Assembly (NCBI GenBank): GCA_031254155.1
Contig: JAIRVA010000229.1
Span: 1 to 6,589 of the forward strand
DNA: 6,589 bases
Reading direction: 5' to 3'
DNA from: Propionibacteriaceae bacterium
GTDB lineage: Bacteria > Actinomycetota > Actinomycetes > Propionibacteriales > Propionibacteriaceae
Shown: positions 1 through 4,687 of the stretch, one piece after another
Numbering within the stretch: the stretch's first letter is position 1
Layout of the letters: each line of letters opens with the position of its first letter
Position numbers and translations under genes: made by a program
Notes under the pieces: model-generated
What the model saw: the letters and a program-made list of their open reading frames with translations, nothing else
Databases searched by the model: none
What the model was told of the DNA's origin: nothing

Positions 1-97
1 GGGTCATGGTCGGGTACTCGCGTGGGGATTCCGTCGATAATGGGTGAGGTCTGCTCTTGGGGAATCACGGTTCAGCCTTTCTCGTGGGTCGCGCACC

Positions 98-127
98 TTT
101 GGGGCGCCGACGGTTATCTACTATCCT
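98..127 (+). promoter_or_regulatory. Probable uppP promoter
   Basis: A -10-like TATCCT (122-127) lies 18 bases after a weak -35-like TTTGGG (98-103). An overlapping TACTAT (119-124) is an alternative -10. Either would start the transcript near 131-134, giving a leader of under 20 bases that still includes the Shine-Dalgarno at 138-144. The -35 match is poor, so the call rests mainly on the -10 and its position. The rest of 1-147 shows no gene I can support. Confidence 0.35.
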
Positions 128-150
128 ACAAAGGAGCAAAGGAGAAGATG

Positions 151-1032
151 ATGAATTGGTTCGCCGCGATCCTTTTGGGCATCGTTGAGGGGGTCACAGA
201 GTTCCTCCCCGTCTCATCTACCGGTCATCTGACGATCACCGAGAGTCTCTTGGGGCTGTCGATCGATGGCCGCGACGTCACAGCCTTCACCGCGGTCATC
301 CAGGTCGGTGCCATCTTGGCGGCTATTCTGTACTTCTGGAAGGACATCGTCCGCCTGGCCGTCGGCTGGTTCAAGGGACTTTTCAACAAGGACAAGCGCG
401 GTACGGACTACCGGCTGGGCTGGGCCGTCATCGTCGGCTCAATCCCGATCGGGGTGGTCGGGCTCGCGTTCCAGAATCTCATTGAGACGACTCTGCGTTC
501 GCTGTGGGTCGTCGCTGGCGCCCTGGTGGTGTGGAGCATCGTCCTCTGGATCGCCGACCGCCACTCGGCCCGGCTCACGGCCGGAGGCGGGGCGCGGCGG
601 GCGGCGGCCAGCGTGACCACCACCCGGGACGAGTCGACGCTCACGGTCATTGACGCCCTGATTATCGGGTGCACGCAGTGTCTGGCGCTGATTCCGGGAG
701 TGTCGCGGTCGGGGGCGACCATCTCGGCGGCGCTGCTGCGGGGCATTGACCGGACCACTGCGACGCGCTGGAGCTTCTTCCTCGGCATCCCCGCCCTGAC
801 GGCATCCGGTCTCCTCCAGGCCGTCCAGGCCCGGCACGACATCGCCGCGGGCATTGGCTGGGCGGCGACGGGTGTGGCGACGGTCGTGTCGTTCGGGATC
901 GCGTACGCGGCAATCGCGTGGCTGCTCAAGTTTGTCGCGTCCAACCGCTTCACGGTCTTCATCGTCTACCGGGTACTGGCCGGACTGGCGGTCGCGGCGT
1001 TGATCCTCTTCGGCGTGGTCCAGGCGGTGTGA
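151..1032 (+). CDS. uppP: Undecaprenyl-diphosphate phosphatase (UppP/BacA)
   Basis: This integral membrane enzyme removes a phosphate from undecaprenyl diphosphate, regenerating the lipid carrier for peptidoglycan and other envelope polymers. Extra copies are known to give bacitracin resistance. The protein is about 293 residues, within the family range. The two signature motifs are visible: EGVTEFLPVSSTGHL at residues 13-27, carrying the acidic pair E13/E17 and H26, and PGVSRSGAT from about residue 182, carrying the catalytic arginine near 186. Several hydrophobic segments fit a multi-pass protein. Two ATGs occur in tandem (148 and 151). I prefer 151 because AAAGGAG at 138-144 then has a 6-base spacer, against 3 bases for 148; a second AAAGGAG sits at 130-136. 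The upstream in-frame ATG at 22 would add a non-conserved tail. An Ala/Gly/Arg/Thr-rich loop at roughly residues 137-164 looks longer than in enterobacterial UppP. The stop overlaps the next gene. Confidence 0.95.
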   Translation: MNWFAAILLGIVEGVTEFLPVSSTGHLTITESLLGLSIDGRDVTAFTAVIQVGAILAAILYFWKDIVRLAVGWFKGLFNKDKRGTDYRLGWAVIVGSIPIGVVGLAFQNLIETTLRSLWVVAGALVVWSIVLWIADRHSARLTAGGGARRAAASVTTTRDESTLTVIDALIIGCTQCLALIPGVSRSGATISAALLRGIDRTTATRWSFFLGIPALTASGLLQAVQARHDIAAGIGWAATGVATVVSFGIAYAAIAWLLKFVASNRFTVFIVYRVLAGLAVAALILFGVVQAV

Positions 1033-1991
1033 TGCGCCAAACCCGCGTCGGCGATTCCGATCTCACCGTCTCCCGGCTCGGTCTGGGTACGATGTCGTGG
1101 GGGGCGGCGACGCCGGTGACCGAGGTCGTCCCGCTGCTCAAGGCCTTTCTGGGCCGGGGGGGCAACCTCATCGACACCGCGGCGGCGTACGGCACGGGAG
1201 AGGTCGAGGCCCTCATCGGTCGCCTCCTCGGGCGGTCGTTCAGCCGGAAAGACCTGGTCATCTCGACAAAATCGGGCTTCGTCGTCCGCGGCGGGGAACG
1301 GGTTATCGACAACTCGCGCGCCACGCTGCTGGCCGATCTCAAGGGTTCGCTGACGCGACTTGGGACGGACTGGGTCGACCTCTGGCAGGTTCACGCCTGG
1401 GGCGACCAACCGCTGGCGGAAACCCTCGCCGCGGCGGACGAGGCCGTCGCCTCCGGGCTCGCGCGTTACGCCGGCGTCTCCAACTTCGTTGGCTGGCAGG
1501 TGGCCGAGGCGGCGACCTGGCAGCGGGCGCGTTACGGCACACCCGTGGTGTCCGCTCAGGCCGAGTATTCCCTGCTGGCCCGCAGCGCCGAACTCGAGTT
1601 GTTACCCTGCCTGGGTCATCTGGGGCTCGGGTTCTTCCCGTGGTCGAGCCTCGGCCGGGGCGTCCTGACGGGAAAGTACGAGGGGGCCGTGCCGCCGGGT
1701 TCGCGGGGCGATGATCCCCAGATGCGGTGGTTTGTGGAGGAGTTCTTCGACGAGGGGTCCCGCCGGATCGTCGCGTCCGTACTGACGGCGGCCCGGGGCC
1801 TGGGCTGGACGCCGGCGCAGGTCGCGTACGTGTGGGTACGGGACGCGCCCGGGGTGACGGCGCCGCTGGTGGGACCCAGGACGGTGGAGCAGCTCGTACC
1901 GCTGCTTGACGCGGACGCTTTGGACCTGCCGGCGCCGATCACGGCGGCGCTGGACGACGTGTCCGGTGGCCCGAACCAGGGGCGGGCGTAG
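1032..1991 (+). CDS. Aldo/keto reductase, substrate unknown
   Basis: This is a probable NADPH-dependent aldehyde/ketone oxidoreductase with a TIM-barrel fold, 319 residues, a normal family length. The N-terminal GLGTMSWG (17-24) begins the barrel. The catalytic tetrad is visible: D48 in NLIDTA, Y53 in AYG, K80 in STKSGF and H121 in WQVHAWG. Further family motifs follow: GVSNF, then SAQAEYSLLAR, FPWSSLGRGVLTGKY, and a C-terminal VGPRTVEQL that corresponds to the cofactor-binding segment. The sequence suggests the soluble bacterial branch related to YajO/Tas-type proteins, but the substrate cannot be read from it. ATG at 1032 shares one base with the uppP TGA (TGATG), so translational coupling is likely; AGGCGG at 1022-1027 is only a weak ribosome site. 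GTG at 1029 is an alternative start. A role in envelope lipid metabolism is suggested only by the neighbour. Confidence 0.92.
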   Translation: MRQTRVGDSDLTVSRLGLGTMSWGAATPVTEVVPLLKAFLGRGGNLIDTAAAYGTGEVEALIGRLLGRSFSRKDLVISTKSGFVVRGGERVIDNSRATLLADLKGSLTRLGTDWVDLWQVHAWGDQPLAETLAAADEAVASGLARYAGVSNFVGWQVAEAATWQRARYGTPVVSAQAEYSLLARSAELELLPCLGHLGLGFFPWSSLGRGVLTGKYEGAVPPGSRGDDPQMRWFVEEFFDEGSRRIVASVLTAARGLGWTPAQVAYVWVRDAPGVTAPLVGPRTVEQLVPLLDADALDLPAPITAALDDVSGGPNQGRA

Positions 1992-2008
1992 CGGGGACCG
2001 TACGGCGG

Positions 2009-2530
2009 TCAGTTCGCCGGACCGGGGTCGCGCGCCGTTTCGAACCGCTCCAGCCGGAAGCTCCCCAAGTCGAAGGACCGCCAGGGACCGTGGTACGTGA
2101 GCGTGGCCAGGCCGGCGGTGGGGTAGTGGCGGGCCACCTGGTCGGCCAGCGCGGAGGGCTGGGCGAGGGTGGCGACCAACTCGCCCACGGTGGGCTGGTG
2201 GCCCACGACCACGAGGGTCTGGATGTCGTCGCCAAGGTCGCGCAGGCCCGCGATCAACTCGTCGGCCCAGGCCTGGTAGAAGGACCGTCTGGAATCGACG
2301 AACGTGGCGCGGGCACCGCCCGCGTCGGCTTCGGACCAGGTGTCCAGCGTCCGTCGCGCCGCCGAGCACCACACCAGATCGATGTCGTACCGCGTGAGGA
2401 GCGCCCCGGCGGCGCGGGCGTCCCGCCGTCCGCGCGGCGTCAGGGGCCGGTCAAAATCACCCACGCCCGTCGTCCAGTCCGACTTCGCATGGCGCAAGAT
2501 GAGAAGGGTCTTCGTCGTCTCCGGGTCCAC
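2009..2530 (-). CDS. SixA-type phosphohistidine phosphatase family protein
   Basis: This 173-residue protein belongs to the histidine phosphatase (phosphoglycerate mutase-like) superfamily, SixA branch. In that branch known members dephosphorylate phosphohistidine on signalling or phosphotransfer proteins; the partner here is unknown. The catalytic RHAKSDW motif is at residues 13-19 (R13, H14). The second phosphate-pocket arginine is probably R60, in CSAARRTLDT, which fits the S-x3-R-x3-T spacing of SixA. The second histidine is H111 in VVGHQPTVGEL. No signal peptide or membrane segment is seen, so it should be cytosolic. The start is GTG at 2530: an in-frame TAG lies four codons upstream (2542-2540), and the only later start-type codon before the motif is a TTG directly before R13. 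There is no Shine-Dalgarno. The gene converges on the aldo/keto reductase with a 17-base gap and no clear terminator. Confidence 0.9.
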   Translation of the reverse strand: MDPETTKTLLILRHAKSDWTTGVGDFDRPLTPRGRRDARAAGALLTRYDIDLVWCSAARRTLDTWSEADAGGARATFVDSRRSFYQAWADELIAGLRDLGDDIQTLVVVGHQPTVGELVATLAQPSALADQVARHYPTAGLATLTYHGPWRSFDLGSFRLERFETARDPGPAN

Positions 2531-2536
2531 GAGCCC

Positions 2537-2563
2537 AGTCTACGCGGGGGACTCTCTGGTGAA
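2537..2563 (-). promoter_or_regulatory. Leaderless-type promoter of the SixA-like gene
   Basis: On the minus strand TAGACT (2542-2537) is a good actinobacterial -10. It is followed by only six bases before the GTG start at 2530, so the transcript would begin at or beside the start codon. TTCACC (2563-2558) matches four of six -35 consensus bases but with a short 15-base spacer. TCTTCA (2565-2560) gives a spacer of 17. Confidence 0.5.
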
Positions 2564-2570
2564 GACGCAT

Positions 2571-2671
2571 GTTTGAACTTGCCCCATTTGGAGTGCTCGG
2601 TCGCCTTGCTCCCTCCGACCCCTTCGTTGGCTTCGGAAAGATTGCGAGCATTCACTTCGCTCAGCCTGCTT
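2571..2671. other. Non-coding stretch with repeated short motifs, after tRNA-His
   Basis: This sequence lies downstream of tRNA-His on the minus strand and upstream of the SixA-like promoter. On the plus strand CTTCG recurs at 2622, 2631 and 2655, and GCTC-containing words recur. Weak inverted pairs are present: GGTCG with CGACC as a 5-bp stem and 12-base loop, and GAGC with GCTC as a 4-bp stem. None is followed by a clear T-run, so I do not call a terminator. Open frames crossing it have no family motif. It could be a dispersed intergenic repeat, but one copy cannot show that. Confidence 0.35.
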
Positions 2672-2748
2672 TGGGGTGGCTAACCGGGCTTGAACCGGCG
2701 ACCCTCAGAACCACAATCTGATGCTCTACCAACTGAGCTACAGCCACC
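2672..2748 (-). tRNA. tRNA-His, anticodon GTG
   Basis: A complete cloverleaf can be folded on the minus strand. The acceptor arms GTGGCTG (2747-2741) and TAGCCAC (2682-2676) pair over seven positions with one G-U. The D-arm is GCTC/GAGC with AGTTGGTA in the loop. The anticodon stem is TCAGA/TCTGA around the loop TTGTGGT. The T-arm is GCCGG/CCGGT with loop TTCAAGC. The anticodon GTG (2714-2712) reads CAC and CAT. Position -1 is G (2748) opposite discriminator C73 (2675), the identity pair specific to bacterial tRNA-His, and CCA is encoded at 2674-2672. These details make the histidine assignment firm. Confidence 0.98.
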
Positions 2749-2750
2749 AT

Positions 2751-2767
2751 GGCGCCGTCTGGGCGCC
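2751..2767 (-). other. GC hairpin in the tRNA-His leader
   Basis: Two GGCGCC hexamers (2751-2756 and 2762-2767) flank GTCTG and form a 6-bp all-GC hairpin with a 5-base loop, two bases before the G-1 of tRNA-His. It would sit at or near the 5' end of the tRNA precursor if the promoter at 2776-2803 is right. It could instead help end transcripts from the membrane-protein gene upstream, though no T-run follows. Confidence 0.5.
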
Positions 2768-2775
2768 GGGAAACC

Positions 2776-2803
2776 ATTGTACGCGATGGCGGGGGTTAAC
2801 CAA
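2776..2803 (-). promoter_or_regulatory. Probable tRNA-His promoter
   Basis: On the minus strand TACAAT (2781-2776) matches the -10 consensus at five of six bases. TTGGTT (2803-2798), 16 bases upstream, is a moderate -35 that overlaps the last codons of the upstream gene. The expected start near 2769 gives a leader of about 20 bases. Confidence 0.55.
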
Positions 2804-3323
2804 AACGCTGCTGGATCGCGGCGGCGGTGACGTACCCGCCCCGCTCGGCCTCTTCATGCAAGAAGGTCATGAGGCTACGTTCATCTACCTGATTGGCTGA
2901 CGGCAGACGGAGCAGGGAGTAGGGGCCCGTACCACCACTCGCGAACACCAGCAGGTGACGCCCAAAGGGTTCGACTTCGACTGGCATGGCAAACTGGTGT
3001 CGTACCTCGGGCCGAGAGGCACCCGCCGCCCAGACGGAGTACCGTACCCCGGCCTGGTGCCGGCCGGGCGTGGCGTACACCCCGCTGACCCGGGCGAAGA
3101 AGAACTTGTGCGGCCGGTGGCCGTCGATCATGGTGAGGGCGACATGCTCGACGTGGCCAGCTTGGGCGAGTCCCATCACGTAGATCGCCGCCGCGTCTGG
3201 ATGCGCGCGCAGGAACCGCGCCTTGGTACCTTTGCCGATGAGGAGGGCCAGGCCGGCCCCGATGACCAGCGCGCCGCCGCCAACCAGCATGATGATCGTC
3301 CGTATACTCAGCGCATCCATCAT
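2796..3323 (-). CDS. Hypothetical single-pass membrane protein
   Basis: I do not recognise this 175-residue protein. It has a short N-terminus with one arginine, then one strongly hydrophobic segment at about residues 10-30, rich in Ile, Leu, Val and Gly, followed by basic residues (KGTKARFLR at about 31-39). This arrangement suggests a membrane anchor with the remaining ~135 residues on the cytoplasmic side, but topology is inferred. The soluble part contains GHRPHKFFFARVSGVY and a later GRHLLVFASGGTGPYSLLRL, giving alternating hydrophobic stretches typical of a beta-rich domain, then an acidic/helical end (LHEEAERGGYVTAAAIQQRF). No catalytic motif or lipobox is apparent. The start ATG at 3323 is supported by GGAGG (3333-3329) with a 5-base spacer; a second ATG at 3320 has an 8-base spacer. 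It is divergent from dps. Confidence 0.75.
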   Translation of the reverse strand: MMDALSIRTIIMLVGGGALVIGAGLALLIGKGTKARFLRAHPDAAAIYVMGLAQAGHVEHVALTMIDGHRPHKFFFARVSGVYATPGRHQAGVRYSVWAAGASRPEVRHQFAMPVEVEPFGRHLLVFASGGTGPYSLLRLPSANQVDERSLMTFLHEEAERGGYVTAAAIQQRFG

Positions 3324-3351
3324 GGCAACCTCCGTGTCTACGTGAACGACG

Positions 3352-3384
3352 CCTCACTCGACCATGGTATCCCGTCGAGCGAGG
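3352..3384. repeat. 11-base inverted repeat, possible operator
   Basis: Arms 3352-3362 (CCTCACTCGAC) and 3374-3384 (GTCGAGCGAGG) are complementary at 10 of 11 positions around an 11-base centre. A TACCAT -10-like hexamer for the minus-strand gene lies in that centre (3369-3364), and CCATGG overlaps it. It lies 29-61 bases upstream of the membrane-protein start and about 128 bases before dps. It could be a repressor site or an RNA hairpin. Confidence 0.45.
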
Positions 3385-3444
3385 TCGCGCTTCAGAAAGA
3401 TCCCTTGTGAACCGGGGTTTTGTCCCCCCAGGCCCGGCAAAATC

Positions 3445-3477
3445 TTCGCCGATGTCGGTGCCGGGTATTAGGCTAGG
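3445..3477 (+). promoter_or_regulatory. Possible dps promoter with iron-box-like half site
   Basis: TAGGCT (3469-3474) could act as a -10, with TTCGCC (3445-3450) as a weak -35 at 18 bases. Overlapping it, TTAGGCTAGG (3468-3477) agrees at 9 of 10 positions with the left half of the DtxR/IdeR consensus TTAGGTTAGSCTAACCTAA. The right half hardly matches (about 1 of 9), so this is a half site at best. Confidence 0.3.
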
Positions 3478-3511
3478 AAAGGTACGGATATCACTATGGA
3501 AAGGAAGTCTC

Positions 3512-3943
3512 ATGAGTCAATCTACGGCAGTTCTCCAGGCGGTCCTCGTCGATCTGGTCGACCTGGGCTTGCAGGGCAAGCAGGCCCACTGGAACGTCGG
3601 CGGGCCGTTCTTCCGCTCCGTCCATCTGGAACTGGACGAGGTGGTCGGACAGCTCCTGGAGTGGCAGGATGAGGTCGCCGAGCGGATTTCGGCGCTCGGC
3701 GGTCATCCTGACGGCCGCGCGGCGACGGTTGCGAGTGGCAGTACGGTGGCCCCGCTCGCCGGTGGCCCACTGCGGGACGTGGATGTCGTGACGGGGTTCT
3801 CGGACCGCCTCGCGGCGGCCTCCGCCGCGATCTCGGCCCGGTTCGGCGAGGCGGAAGCCGATCTGCCGAGCCAGGACGTCCTGATCGGGATCGTGGCCGG
3901 GTTGGACAAAGCGGCCTGGTTCTTCCGCGCGCAGGTGGCGTGA
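3512..3943 (+). CDS. dps: Dps-family mini-ferritin (ferroxidase)
   Basis: Dps proteins form hollow 12-subunit shells that oxidise and store iron, usually consuming hydrogen peroxide, and so protect DNA and protein from Fenton damage. This copy has 143 residues. The inter-subunit ferroxidase ligands are all present with the spacing of E. coli Dps (H51, H63, D67, D78, E82): H26 in KQAHWN, H38 in SVH, D42 in LELD, D53 in WQDE and E57 in VAER. The C-terminal helix ends in LDKAAWFFRAQVA, the usual family position. The N-terminus is only about 25 residues before the first ligand, so the lysine-rich DNA-binding tail of E. coli Dps is absent. AAAGGA (3500-3505) lies six bases before the ATG. The open frame continues upstream to a GTG at 3407, but that stretch uses rare codons (ATA, CTA, AGG, AAA) and is judged non-coding. 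Confidence 0.93.
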   Translation: MSQSTAVLQAVLVDLVDLGLQGKQAHWNVGGPFFRSVHLELDEVVGQLLEWQDEVAERISALGGHPDGRAATVASGSTVAPLAGGPLRDVDVVTGFSDRLAAASAAISARFGEAEADLPSQDVLIGIVAGLDKAAWFFRAQVA

Positions 3944-3985
3944 ACGCCGTCGTCCATTCGGGGCGCGGACTGGCAGACTAAGCGT

Positions 3986-4687
3986 ATGACGCTCCACACC
4001 TTGGGTCTGCTCGGTGGGATGACCTACCACTCGACGGTTGATTATTACCTTGGCATCAACGATGCCATCGCCGCCCGGCGGGGTGGCCACAACTCCGCGC
4101 CACTCCTCGTGGACTCGCTGAACTTCGCGGCGGTCCGGGAGTACCAGACGGCCGACGACTGGGAGGGCGCGGGCCGCCTGCTGGCCGACCACGCCCTGGC
4201 TCTCCAGGCGGCGGGCGCCGAGGCGATTGTCATTTGTACGAACCTCATGCACAAGGTCGCCCCCGCCGTGGCGGCGCGCCTCGACGTACCGCTCCTTCAC
4301 ATCACCGACGCCATCGCCTTCGAGGCGGAGGCGCGGGGCTTGCGGTCGCTCGGCTCCCTCGGCACCAAGTGGGTCATGCAAGAGGGCTTTTACACCGACG
4401 CCCTCATCCGTTCCGGGATCCAGCCCGTTTTCGCGGGCGACGACGACATCGCGACCACTGACCGGATTGTCTTCGAGGAGTTGACCAAGGGGATCATTGC
4501 CGACGCTTCCCGCGACGAACTTGTGGGCGTCGTCGACCGGCTGGCCAAGGCGGGGGCGGACGGGGTCATCCTGGGCTGTACGGAGATACCGCTCCTGATG
4601 CACCAGCACGACACGGTGGTCCCGCTTGTCGACTCCACGCAGGCGCACGTCGCCCTCGCGGTCAAGTTCGTCATGGGCGAGATCTAA
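3986..4687 (+). CDS. Aspartate/glutamate racemase family protein (YgeA-like)
   Basis: This is a cofactor-independent amino acid racemase of the Asp/Glu/hydantoin racemase superfamily, 233 residues, the normal size. The family uses two cysteines, one in each lobe, to remove and add the alpha proton. Both are visible: C84 in VICTNLMHKV and C198 in LGCTEIPLL. Other family signatures are GLLGGMTYHST (7-17) and LGTKWVMQEGFY (125-136). CTNxMHK resembles the E. coli YgeA (broad-specificity) branch rather than MurI glutamate racemase, but the substrate cannot be assigned. It lies 42 bases after dps on the same strand. There is no Shine-Dalgarno; a -10-like CAGACT (3974-3979) sits six bases before the ATG, so a leaderless transcript is possible, as is co-transcription with dps. 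The dps TGA is in the same frame with no other start codon between. The stop overlaps the convergent uxuB stop. Confidence 0.9.
   Translation: MTLHTLGLLGGMTYHSTVDYYLGINDAIAARRGGHNSAPLLVDSLNFAAVREYQTADDWEGAGRLLADHALALQAAGAEAIVICTNLMHKVAPAVAARLDVPLLHITDAIAFEAEARGLRSLGSLGTKWVMQEGFYTDALIRSGIQPVFAGDDDIATTDRIVFEELTKGIIADASRDELVGVVDRLAKAGADGVILGCTEIPLLMHQHDTVVPLVDSTQAHVALAVKFVMGEI

Noticed and set aside
22..150. Longer UppP from ATG 22.
   Set aside because: The added residues are not conserved in the family, and the Shine-Dalgarno repeats at 130-144 point to 148/151.
1998..2005. CCGTACGG palindrome between the convergent reductase and SixA-like genes as a terminator.
   Set aside because: It is an 8-base palindrome that leaves no loop for a stable hairpin, and no T-run follows.
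2440..2655. Minus-strand open frame overlapping the SixA-like start and the intergenic stretch.
   Set aside because: It overlaps the catalytic N-terminus of the SixA-like gene in another frame and has no motif or ribosome site.
2672..2748. tRNA-His as an integration site with a genomic island.
   Set aside because: No integrase, no duplicated tRNA 3' end and no foreign gene appear on either side in this window.
3412..3437. CCGGG/CCCGG and GGGG/CCCC pairings upstream of dps as a riboswitch or attenuator.
   Set aside because: The stems are only 4-5 bp, mutually exclusive and G/C low-complexity, with no known riboswitch pattern.
3407..3511. GTG start extending Dps by 35 residues with a basic tail.
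   Set aside because: The stretch uses rare codons (ATA, CTA, AGG, TCA, AAA) unlike the neighbouring genes, contains promoter-like sequence, and ATG 3512 has a good ribosome site. It is kept only as a proteomics test.
3494..4648. Minus-strand open frame of 384 codons opposite dps and the racemase.
   Set aside because: It is an antisense shadow. Both sense genes have complete active-site residues.
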